A stretch of DNA of 64,000 bases, from contig MTMI02000001.1 of assembly GCA_002011165.2 (NCBI GenBank), positions 92,174 to 156,173 on the forward strand, given 5' to 3'. A program made the position numbers and the translations under genes. The notes beneath the pieces are model-generated. The model saw nothing but the letters and a program-made list of their open reading frames with translations. It was not told the origin of the DNA and made no database searches. The stretch is from Candidatus Mnemosynella biddleae (GTDB lineage Archaea > Halobacteriota > Archaeoglobi > Mnemosynellales > Mnemosynellaceae). Below are positions 40,379 through 49,275 of this stretch, one piece after another (the first letter of the stretch is position 1; the number at the start of each line of letters is the position of its first letter).

Positions 40379-41449
40379 ATGAATATCGAAGAAGAAATTA
40401 GAAGACTCGAAGAGGAGATCAGGAGTACACCATATAATAAATCAACCCAACATCACATAGGGAGATTAAAGGCCAGAATCGCTCAACTAAGAAGAGAGCT
40501 TGAGAGAAAAAGTTCTAAGGGTGCTCAGAGGGAGGGTAAGGTTAAAAAACAGGGAGATGCAACTGTTGCACTTGTTGGAGGTCCTTCGGTTGGAAAATCA
40601 ACTCTTTTTAACATTTTAACCAATGCAAATTCAGAGGTCGGAGATTATGATTTTACAACTCTTGAAGTAATTCCAGGGATGATGGAATACAACAAAGCGA
40701 AAATCCAGATCCTCGATCTCCCCGGAATCATTGAGGGTGCTTCCAGTGGAAAAGGAGGGGGCCGAGAGATCATCAGTATGGTCAGAATTGCAGATCTTGT
40801 TCTCTTCCTCGTTGATCCATGGGATGTTGAGAAATGGAGGGACTGGGAGAGAGAGCTTTATGAATGTGGAATAAGGGTGAACAAATCCCCTCCAGATATA
40901 AAAATAAGGAAGATGGATCAGGGAGGGATAAAGATACAGAGGAGGGGAGAGACAAAACTGAGTGATGAGGAGATCATGGGGGTGCTCAGAGAATTTAAGA
41001 TACATAACGCGGAGATTTCTCTTAACGAAGATTGTGACGTAGAGGATCTCATAGACGTGCTTGCGGATAACAGAAAGTACGTAAAAGCTCTTGTGGTTGT
41101 TAATAAAATAGACCTCTATGAACCAGAGGAGAAGAGGGAAGAATACGTTTACATATCCGCAAAAGATGGAAAAAACATCGAAGAGTTGAAAAAAAGGATA
41201 TATGAGTCGCTAGGTTTTATAAGAGTTTATTTAAAGCCCCCAAGAGGAGAACCAGATATGAATTCCCCAATGATTTTAAGAAGAGGAGCAACAGTCGAAG
41301 ACGTTGGGGAGAGACTCCATAGAGATTTTGTCGAGAGATTCAGATATGCAATGATCTGGGGTAGTTCTGTGAAATATCCAGGTCAAAGAGTTGGAAGAAA
41401 GCACGTGTTAGAAGATGGAGATATTCTTACAATAATAACTGAAAAGTGA
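40379..41449 (+). CDS. DRG/Obg-family GTP-binding protein with TGS domain
   Basis: G1 GGPSVGKSTLFNILTN, G3 DLPGIIEGAS, G4 NKID, C-terminal TGS region. Confidence 0.95.
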   Translation: MNIEEEIRRLEEEIRSTPYNKSTQHHIGRLKARIAQLRRELERKSSKGAQREGKVKKQGDATVALVGGPSVGKSTLFNILTNANSEVGDYDFTTLEVIPGMMEYNKAKIQILDLPGIIEGASSGKGGGREIISMVRIADLVLFLVDPWDVEKWRDWERELYECGIRVNKSPPDIKIRKMDQGGIKIQRRGETKLSDEEIMGVLREFKIHNAEISLNEDCDVEDLIDVLADNRKYVKALVVVNKIDLYEPEEKREEYVYISAKDGKNIEELKKRIYESLGFIRVYLKPPRGEPDMNSPMILRRGATVEDVGERLHRDFVERFRYAMIWGSSVKYPGQRVGRKHVLEDGDILTIITEK

Positions 41450-41529
41450 GAGATCATTTGTTGATAATAAAATTCCTGACGCACTTCGTAAAATTTAAAA
41501 TTTCGGGTTCTCAAATTTATTAATAACTA

Positions 41530-42559
41530 ATGGTCAGAATGGGCGGTGTAGGGTTAAAAGCATTTTTGGTACTTGTATTATTTATTGTGGCACTCTTGTT
41601 TGTGATTGCCTATGAAAAAACCAATATTCAGATTGCCTCTGAAGAGGAGTATTTGCCTTTAAAATCCAACACCGAGGAAGAAAAATATCAAGAGAAAAAT
41701 AAGCGTGAGGTGAATATGAAGAGTTTACCGGTCTTATTGAAAGTATAGTAAAAGCTGAGAGAATAGCGGAGAACTGTTATTTATTGGAAATATCCTGAGT
41801 TCAGTATTTATGTTTCTAAAGGAACATGTGAAAAAGCTGAGGGAAAATACTCTTTCACCTATAAAGATGTGACATTCATTTTCGATGATGAGAGGGTCTT
41901 AGATATTTTAGAAAAAGAGACTAAAGACCCCAAAACAGTAGAGAAGTTGATGAATAATTTGGAAAAAATAGGAAATTCTATAATTCTTCTGGAATCAGAT
42001 GATGGGATAAACTGGAGAAAAACAGGAATTATCGTAGCAAAGGATGGAAGCGTTCCAAATCTTGTTGTAGATTATGAAGGAAGACTTCGTTTATATTATG
42101 TTTCTTTTCGAAGTTATTCTAATAAATGGAAAATACAGATTATATACGAATCTCGGAATAGTGGCAGAAGCGGATGACGGTATTGATTTCCAAGAAATAG
42201 GTTTTTCACAACCAATAATGGATCCCACTGTTTTTGAAATTAATGGAAAGTGATATATGATTGGCTGGGATGAAAAAGGAATTTATCTCTTTTCTTCAAA
42301 GGATGGTGTGAATTTCGTTAAAGAGAAGAATTTGGATTTAGACGGGAGAATATGTGATGCTATGAAGATGAATAATCTTATTTATCTTTACTGTTATTCA
42401 GAGAGGAATGGGAAACCCGTAATATTTCTGTTTAAGAGCAAGGATGGAATTAATTGGGATGAGTATGGAGTTGTGTATGAAAGTGATGAAAAAATAGCTG
42501 ATCCAACCGTTGTGTTTTTCAACGGGAAATATTATATGGCGCTTACCAAATATAAGTGA
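41530..42559 (+). pseudogene. Decayed secreted or membrane-anchored beta-propeller-like (GH43/sialidase-like repeat) gene
   Basis: N-terminal TM segment (GLKAFLVLVLFIVALLFVIAYE), then several frameshifted pieces with recurring motifs (ESDDGINWRKTG, EADDGIDFQEIG, SKDGVNFVKE, SKDGINWDEYG). There is an in-frame TGA (GKtgaYMIGW) at 42251-42253. Confidence 0.7.
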
Positions 42560-42959
42560 AGACGATTAATGATGTTAACGATTAGAGCAAGTTAGCAAGT
42601 TTTTAAATGTCTCCTTTTGAGGGGTCGAATAAAACAAATCGCATTCAGCGTAAGCCAGAACAATTTTTGTATTTCATATTACTTGTTAATTTCAAAAAGT
42701 TTTGAGCTCCTTAGTAAAAGAATATTTCCTAAGCTTTGATTCCTCGATAAATTTGCCAACCTAGTTCATAGTTGCTAAAGTTTTTTTACGTTTTTTAGAG
42801 TAGAAAGAATTATAGAAAAGAAAAATTTAATTTATTTCAATTATCATTCAAAAATTGAAATTTTCTAGGGAAACTTGGAAAATTGGAGTTTAACGAAAGG
42901 TTATCTCCAGCGCCTTTTCAAAAAAATTTATAAAATAAAAAAAACAAAATATAAATATC

Positions 42960-43133
42960 ATGAGTATTGGACATTTCTTTAAAAAGGTTGGAACAACAAT
43001 TGAAAAACAAGTAAAGAGATCTCAAATTAACTCAAAACGAGAAGAAGAAATAAGAATTATAAAAGAAAAATACCTTTCTCAACTTTCTCATCGTGAATTA
43101 GTTCAAATCTATAAAACATATTTCGAGGAGTGA
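42960..43133 (+). CDS. Small basic protein (57 aa), first gene of a two-gene module
   Basis: My translation: MSIGHFFKKVGTTIEKQVKRSQINSKREEEIRIIKEKYLSQLSHRELVQIYKTYFEE*. 3 bp upstream of the next ORF. Confidence 0.6.
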   Translation: MSIGHFFKKVGTTIEKQVKRSQINSKREEEIRIIKEKYLSQLSHRELVQIYKTYFEE

Positions 43134-43136
43134 AAC

Positions 43137-44039
43137 GTGTCAAGAAAAAAGACGAGAAAAACGAGAGGAAAAAGTAGAAAAAAGGAAGAAGATATTTTTG
43201 GTTTAGATTTTGATGTGTCAAAAATTGAGATTCCTAAAATAGAGATGTCTTCTCTAGATTTTGGTTTTTCAAAACAGAGAAGAACAACAAGAAAAAGTAG
43301 AAGAAGAGAAGATATATTTGGCTTAGATTTTGAAATGCCGAAAATAGATGCACCTCCTTTGGATTTTGGACTTGATGAACAGAAAAAGATGAATCTTAAT
43401 AAAATATCAAAAGTAAAACTTGTCGAAATTCTTTCAAGGCAACTTTCTACAAATCAAATTTATCAATCACTTATTCGCTTAGGTAAACACAGATTGGCGG
43501 ATGAGTTCTTAAATGAGATAGAATTTGTAAACAAAAAATATGATAAAATCCTTATGGAAATAGATGGAAAAGTTGAGAAGGCTGTTGGAGATAAAATACT
43601 TGGTGTTGTGGTAGATGAGATTATAACTTATATGAGAAGATTATATTCCATTTCATTTAAACCTAAAGACGAAATAGACTTCCATAAACAAATAGAACCA
43701 TTTCTTAATGGACTTGTTTCTGTGTTGGAAGGCTCTCTCACAAAATTTGGTTGGAAAGTTAACATAAATAGAGAATACAAACTTCCTTCAAACGAAAGGA
43801 TAGATTTATTGATCTCTATAGGCGGTGCAAAAATCGGAATAGAAGTTAAGTATGATTTAAAAGAGACGTCAAAACTTCAAAGATTACTTGGACAAATTGA
43901 TAGATATATTCCTTATTTGGATTTACTCATCGTAATCTCGTATTATCCTTTGAATTCAAATACGATTAATACTATCAAGAATAAAGAGATTGAAAAAGGA
44001 AAGCCAATAAGAGTAATAACTCCAAATAAAATAGTCTAA
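43137..44039 (+). CDS. Predicted PD-(D/E)XK nuclease-like protein with duplicated N-terminal motif
   Basis: N-terminal tandem motif (R/K-rich)-EDIFGLDF-x-PKI-x-LDFG(F/L). C-terminal ERIDLLISIGGAKIGIEVKYDLKETSKLQRLLGQIDRYIPYLDLLIVIS (D...ExK...QxxxY). Confidence 0.6.
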   Translation: MSRKKTRKTRGKSRKKEEDIFGLDFDVSKIEIPKIEMSSLDFGFSKQRRTTRKSRRREDIFGLDFEMPKIDAPPLDFGLDEQKKMNLNKISKVKLVEILSRQLSTNQIYQSLIRLGKHRLADEFLNEIEFVNKKYDKILMEIDGKVEKAVGDKILGVVVDEIITYMRRLYSISFKPKDEIDFHKQIEPFLNGLVSVLEGSLTKFGWKVNINREYKLPSNERIDLLISIGGAKIGIEVKYDLKETSKLQRLLGQIDRYIPYLDLLIVISYYPLNSNTINTIKNKEIEKGKPIRVITPNKIV

Positions 44040-44185
44040 AATTTCAGCGCCTCTACTCACCCAATTTCGCAAGGCGCGAAATTTCATATATCTCCAAAAC
44101 GCTAACAGAACTTGTAGTTTAGGAGGATGATAAAATAGCAGTAAAAATATCATGTGAGAACGTTATTTATAAATTCTCCAAGTAC

Positions 44186-45046
44186 TTGAAGCCCGTGGCT
44201 CATGTGAAGCTAAAGGATGTAGTTATTTTTGAAACTTTAGATGCATTGAGCAATCAAATAAAAGATGAAAATGTAAGATTAGAGACAATAGATTTGACTA
44301 AAAGAAATCCTGCCACGGGTCCGATCTATGTGGAGAATGTTGAACCCGGTGACACTTTGGTTGTTGAGATTCTAGACGTAGCTCCTAGTGAGAGGGGTTG
44401 GATCCGAGTTTATCCTGGAGGAGGGGTGCTCCACGATAAGTTGTTTAAACCCAAGGTAAAGTTATTGCATCTTGAGAATGAAACTGTAAAATTTAACAAC
44501 ATAGGGATGCCAATTAAGCCAATGATAGGGGTTTTAGGTGTTGCTCCGTCTGAAGGAGAGTTTCCCACGATAACACCAAGCTATCACGGAGGTAACATGG
44601 ATGTAGCATTGATAACTAAAGGCAGTAAAGTATATCTTCCGGTGTTTGTAGAGGGTGCTCTTTTAGCATTAGGAGATCTTCACGCTGTACAAGGAGACGG
44701 AGAGATCTGTTCCACAGCAGTTGAGATTTCAGGAGAGGTTAAAATTAGGTTAGATGTAATTAAGGGGATGAGACCCAAATATCCCATTGTCGAGCTTGAA
44801 GATTCATATTCGATAGTAACTTTTGGTCACAGCCTAGATGATGCACTTTACAGAGCTTCTGAAGAAGTTGTAAAAAGTTTAATGAGGGCTCATGGACTTG
44901 AGTTTGAAGAGGCTTACATGCTCTCAAGCCTGATAGTTAATTTAAGAGTGAATCAAGCGGTCAATCCAATGAGAGGTATTAGAGCCGAAATACCCAAAAA
45001 ATATGTCAAATTGAATGATCTATTAAATTACGGCCAGAGCCCGTAA
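44186..45046 (+). CDS. Acetamidase/formamidase-family protein (start uncertain, homology may begin about 44135)
   Basis: RNPATGPIYVENVEPGDTLVVEILDVAPSERGW. The frame is open upstream (IAVKISCENVIYKFSKYLKPVAHVKL). Confidence 0.85.
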   Translation: MKPVAHVKLKDVVIFETLDALSNQIKDENVRLETIDLTKRNPATGPIYVENVEPGDTLVVEILDVAPSERGWIRVYPGGGVLHDKLFKPKVKLLHLENETVKFNNIGMPIKPMIGVLGVAPSEGEFPTITPSYHGGNMDVALITKGSKVYLPVFVEGALLALGDLHAVQGDGEICSTAVEISGEVKIRLDVIKGMRPKYPIVELEDSYSIVTFGHSLDDALYRASEEVVKSLMRAHGLEFEEAYMLSSLIVNLRVNQAVNPMRGIRAEIPKKYVKLNDLLNYGQSP

Positions 45047-45207
45047 AATCCGTTCAAAAACAGCACAAGGATTCCGAGGAGTAGAGAGACCCAAAGCACT
45101 GTTTTTGGGTTTATCTCAATATTGGAATCTCTTATATCATAATACCTCATCAAACCTGCTGAAGAGATGAGTCCTGTTTCCTTTCCTTCTCTCTTCCTCT
45201 TCGCCAT
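45028..45207 (-). CDS. Preprotein translocase subunit Sec61beta (SecG-like), not in ORF track
   Basis: My translation of the minus strand: MAKRKREGKETGLISSAGLMRYYDIRDSNIEINPKTVLWVSLLLGILVLFLNGFYGLWP*. Typical archaeal Sec61beta layout. Confidence 0.9.
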   Translation of the reverse strand: MAKRKREGKETGLISSAGLMRYYDIRDSNIEINPKTVLWVSLLLGILVLFLNGFYGLWP

Positions 45208-45218
45208 CGATTTTAAGT

Positions 45219-46301
45219 TTGAGTATCATTAATTTAAATGTTATGTCTGAGATCGTGATAAGCGGATGGATCCTAAGAGGAGAGGAGTTCGAGCTCATCT
45301 CAGGTTACATTTCGATTAAAGATGGTGTGATAAAAGAAGTTGAAGAAGAGAATATCAGAGGCGAACTTCTCATAATCCCCTCACTTGTGAATGCTCATGT
45401 CCACACTGGTGATGCTGTTGCGAAGGACTTAGAGTATGAGGATCTCAGGAGTGTTGTTGCACCACCAGATGGTTTGAAGCACAGAATTCTGAGGGAGACG
45501 CCGAGAGACGAGATTATAGGAATGATGAAAAGGGTTTCAAATGATATGGTGAAGTGTGGAATTGGAGCCTTCTGCGATTTCAGAGAGGGAGGAATTGAAG
45601 GGGTGAGGATGCTAAGAGAGGCGGAGTTCAAACCTCTTGCGGTCATTCTCGGAAGACCGGAAGGATGTGATGAGGAGGAGGTATTGAAAATCTCTGAGGG
45701 AATAGGAGTAAGCGGATATCTAGATGTTGAGGAGGAGCTTCTCATCTCTTGGAGAGAGAGTGCGAAGAGAATGAGGAAACTTTTTGCGATTCACGCAGGA
45801 GAATTTGAAAGAAGTGATATAGAGGGTGCTCTAAGTCTTGAACCAGACTTTGTTGTGCACATGACGTGTGCTTCCAGAGAGGATATTAAGATGATGGCTG
45901 ACCTCAACATTCCCGTTGTTGTTTGTCCGAGGGCGAATCTCGATGGTGCTGGAATCTGTGGGCGTGCACCACCTCTCAGAGAAATGCTGGAAGAGGGATT
46001 GTGTGTTGCCATTGGAACCGATAATCTAATGATAAATTCAGTTGACCTCTTCAGGGAGATGGATTTCATCTCAAGGGTTTATAAGATTCCTCCAAAAGAA
46101 ATTCTCAAGATGGGTACGATAAACGGAGCGAGGATTTTAAAGAGAGATGAAGAGCTCGGGTGCATAGAAGTTGGGAAAAAAGCATATATAACAGTAATCA
46201 ACCTAAATTCATCTAACACGTGTGGAAGTAGAAGTGTTATAAGAACTCTCATTCGTAGAGTTCGACCAGATGATATTGTCAGGACAATAACCGGAGGTTA
46301 G
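45219..46301 (+). CDS. Amidohydrolase (chlorohydrolase/cytosine deaminase-like)
   Basis: LIIPSLVNAHVHTGDAVAKDL, HAGEFERSDIEGAL, CVAIGTDNLMINSVDLFREM. The start may be downstream at MSEIVISGW. Confidence 0.85.
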   Translation: MSIINLNVMSEIVISGWILRGEEFELISGYISIKDGVIKEVEEENIRGELLIIPSLVNAHVHTGDAVAKDLEYEDLRSVVAPPDGLKHRILRETPRDEIIGMMKRVSNDMVKCGIGAFCDFREGGIEGVRMLREAEFKPLAVILGRPEGCDEEEVLKISEGIGVSGYLDVEEELLISWRESAKRMRKLFAIHAGEFERSDIEGALSLEPDFVVHMTCASREDIKMMADLNIPVVVCPRANLDGAGICGRAPPLREMLEEGLCVAIGTDNLMINSVDLFREMDFISRVYKIPPKEILKMGTINGARILKRDEELGCIEVGKKAYITVINLNSSNTCGSRSVIRTLIRRVRPDDIVRTITGG

Positions 46302-46306
46302 GAGAG

Positions 46307-46753
46307 ATGAGTGAAATTAAGAAGATAGTTATTGCTACAGATGGCTCCGAGTATACGAAGAAATCTGTTGAGGTTGCAGTAGATCTAGCTCAAAAACTCG
46401 GAGCCGAAGTTTATGGAATTTATGTTATGGACACTGCTGCTTTTGTAAGCGTCCCGCTTGACGCAGCTTTGGAGGACATCCTCGATGTCCTGAGAGAAGA
46501 AGGTAAAAGAGCTCTTAAATATGTTGAAGATCTCGCAAAGGAGAGGGGTGTGAAGGTTCATACTGAGATCCTTGAAGGTTATCCGGCTGAAATGATCGTG
46601 AAATATGCAGAAGAAATAAATGCAGATCTGATTTCCGTTGGGACTTTAGGAAAGAGTGGAATTGAGAGATTTATTCTGGGAAGTACCTCTGAAAAGGTTA
46701 TCAGACTTTCGAAAATGCCTGTAATGGTCGTTAAAGGTGAGAAACGTGATTGA
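46307..46753 (+). CDS. Universal stress protein (UspA family)
   Basis: KKIVIATDGSEYTKKSVEVAVDLAQKLGAEVYGIYV...VGTLGKSGIERFILGSTSEKVIRLSKMPVMVV. Confidence 0.95.
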   Translation: MSEIKKIVIATDGSEYTKKSVEVAVDLAQKLGAEVYGIYVMDTAAFVSVPLDAALEDILDVLREEGKRALKYVEDLAKERGVKVHTEILEGYPAEMIVKYAEEINADLISVGTLGKSGIERFILGSTSEKVIRLSKMPVMVVKGEKRD

Positions 46754-47597
46754 GAGTGGACTCAGAGTTAAGGATGTGATGACGAGAGATGTCATCTATG
46801 TGACTCTCCCGGGAACAAGGGATGAAGTACTTGAGATCTTCAAGAAGCATGGAATTTCAGGAGTTCCAGTTGTGAAGGATAAGAGACTTGTTGGAATAAT
46901 TACAAGAACAGATATTCTCAGAAAACCAGAAGAAGAGCAACTTGCTCTTTTGATGACAAGAAACCCAATAACGATTTCTCCAGAGGAGTCAATAGAGAGT
47001 GCCGCAAAGATACTTTATGAGAGGAGAATAAGAAGGCTTCCAGTTGTGAAAAATGATGAACTCGTTGGAATTGTCAGTATTGCGGATCTCATAAGGGCTT
47101 TGGGCGATATGGACGTTCAGGAAACGATTGACAGATACCTTGAGGATGGCACGATGATATGTTGGGAAATGACTCCACTGAATATTGTTGCAATGATGAT
47201 GCAGATGGGAAATATAAACGCGATGCCTGTTGTAAATGATAACGGAGAGCTCGTTGGTATAATAGGCGATGATGATATTCTGAAAGCTTCGATGATAGAG
47301 GATAGAGTGGAGAAATCCGACATGTCAACAGCTCATGATGAGGATGCGTGGGCTTGGGAAGGAGTGAGAGACACTTTGAGACTCTACTATGGAGTTTCAG
47401 AAATAAAGATTCCGAAGATTCCGGTTAAAGAGGTAATGGTGAAGAACGTTGTTACCGCATATCAATATTCTGAGGTCAGTGAATGTGCGAGAAAAATGAG
47501 CAGAGGAAATTTCGATCAACTACCAGTAATTACAAGTGAGAACGTTATTATAGGAGTTCTCAAGGATAGAGATCTCCTGAAGGTGTTTTTTGAATGA
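46737..47597 (+). CDS. CBS-domain protein (four CBS motifs)
   Basis: Repeated VKDVMTRDVI / ALLMTRNPITISPEES / PLNIVAMMMQMGNINAMPVV / VKEVMVKNVVTAYQ...LPVI units. Confidence 0.92.
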   Translation: MRNVIESGLRVKDVMTRDVIYVTLPGTRDEVLEIFKKHGISGVPVVKDKRLVGIITRTDILRKPEEEQLALLMTRNPITISPEESIESAAKILYERRIRRLPVVKNDELVGIVSIADLIRALGDMDVQETIDRYLEDGTMICWEMTPLNIVAMMMQMGNINAMPVVNDNGELVGIIGDDDILKASMIEDRVEKSDMSTAHDEDAWAWEGVRDTLRLYYGVSEIKIPKIPVKEVMVKNVVTAYQYSEVSECARKMSRGNFDQLPVITSENVIIGVLKDRDLLKVFFE

Positions 47598-49234
47598 ATG
47601 ATAAGTATAAAAAGGTAATGGAGCTCTGTAGGAGGAGAGGTTTTCTCTGGCCCTCTTTTGAGATATATGGAGAGGTTGCGGGATTCTGGGACTATGGACC
47701 GCTAGGAACGAGCTTGAAGAATAGGATAATAGAGAGATGGCGTGAGATATACGTTAAGAGAGAAGGATTTTATGAAATTGACACACCGACGATAGGAGTT
47801 GAAGATGTTTTCGTCGCGTCTGGTCACGTCTCTGAATTTACAGATCCTCTGGTGAGATGCAAGAAGTGTGGAAGTGTTTTCAGAGCGGATCATCTCGCTG
47901 AAGTTAATTCATCTGAAACAGAGATTATAGAGGAGAGAATTAGAAAGGAGGGAATTTCATGCCCGGAGTGCGGGGGAGAGCTCAGTAATGTTTATTACTT
48001 CAACTTAATGTTCAAAACGAGCATAGGACCTGAAGGAGATAGAGTAGGATATCTCAGACCGGAAACTGCTCAGGGAATCTTTATCAACTTTCTCAGACTT
48101 TTCAGATTCAATAGAGAGAAGTTACCATTTGGTGTTGCTCAGGTTGGAAGAGCTTATAGAAACGAGATCTCGCCAAGACAGGGGCTTATAAGGTTGAGAG
48201 AGTTTACGCAGTGTGAAGTGGAATATTTTGTGGATCCAGAAAGGAAAGATTCAGCTTCATTTGAAGACGTTGAGCTTCTCCTTCTTCCTGCAACAGGAAA
48301 AGAGATTAAAATCAGCCTTAAAAAAGCTGTTTCAGAGGGAATGCTTGCTCATTCCCTTATGGCATATCACATGAAACTTATATACGAATTTCTGACCTCT
48401 ATTGGGATCCCCGGAAATGCCATAAGATTCAGACAACACAGAAGGGATGAGATGGCTCACTACGCAAATGATTGCTGGGATGCAGAGGTTCTAACTTCTA
48501 GATTCGGATGGGTTGAAGTTGTGGGTCTTGCAGACAGAGGAGATTACGATCTGAGAGCTCATATGAGACACTCTCAGGTGGATCTCAGAGTGGATACGGG
48601 AGAAGAGTTAGGAGAGATGAAGAGAGTTGTGAGACCCCGGATGAGCAAACTCGGACCTGTTTATAAGGAGAGAGCAAAGAAAATTGCGGAGGCTCTAAAA
48701 AATGCAGAATTTAAAGATGGGGGAATAATCGTAGAGGTGGATGGTGAAAAGATCGAGATTCCAGAGGAATTTTACGAAGTTGAAGAGATAAAGGAGACGA
48801 GAAAAATTATCCCTCATGTCATAGAGCCCTCTTTTGGAGCTGATAGAATCCTCTATGTTTTGTTGGAGCACGCCTATGACGAAGAAGAGGTTAATGGGGA
48901 GCTTAGAGTTGTTTTGAGGGTTCCTCCGGGAATTGCTCCGATTGATGTTGCGGTGTTTCCTCTTGTGAATGATGAGAGACTTGTGAAGATCTCCCGTGAA
49001 ATTGCTGAAGATCTCAGAACCCATGGACTTCAGGTGGAGTACGATGAGGGAGGATCCATAGGAAGGAGATACAGGAGACAGGATGAGATAGGAACGCCTT
49101 TCTGTGTAACTGTTGATTTCGAGACGCTTGAAGATGAAAGTGTAACTATAAGATTCAGAGATTCTATGAAGCAGGAAAGAGTGAAAATAAAGGAGCTAAG
49201 AGACAGGCTCCTGAAACTTTTGGGAAGATGCTGA
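47594..49234 (+). CDS. glyS: Glycyl-tRNA synthetase
   Basis: RRGFLWPSFEIYGEVAGFWDYGPLGTSLKNRI, RPETAQGIFINFLRLFRFNREKLPFGVAQVGRAYRNEISPRQGLIRLREFTQ. Confidence 0.97.
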   Translation: MNDKYKKVMELCRRRGFLWPSFEIYGEVAGFWDYGPLGTSLKNRIIERWREIYVKREGFYEIDTPTIGVEDVFVASGHVSEFTDPLVRCKKCGSVFRADHLAEVNSSETEIIEERIRKEGISCPECGGELSNVYYFNLMFKTSIGPEGDRVGYLRPETAQGIFINFLRLFRFNREKLPFGVAQVGRAYRNEISPRQGLIRLREFTQCEVEYFVDPERKDSASFEDVELLLLPATGKEIKISLKKAVSEGMLAHSLMAYHMKLIYEFLTSIGIPGNAIRFRQHRRDEMAHYANDCWDAEVLTSRFGWVEVVGLADRGDYDLRAHMRHSQVDLRVDTGEELGEMKRVVRPRMSKLGPVYKERAKKIAEALKNAEFKDGGIIVEVDGEKIEIPEEFYEVEEIKETRKIIPHVIEPSFGADRILYVLLEHAYDEEEVNGELRVVLRVPPGIAPIDVAVFPLVNDERLVKISREIAEDLRTHGLQVEYDEGGSIGRRYRRQDEIGTPFCVTVDFETLEDESVTIRFRDSMKQERVKIKELRDRLLKLLGRC

Positions 49235-49275
49235 AAAAGATGTTTATATAGTGTAGATGAGAGATTTTATGCAAG

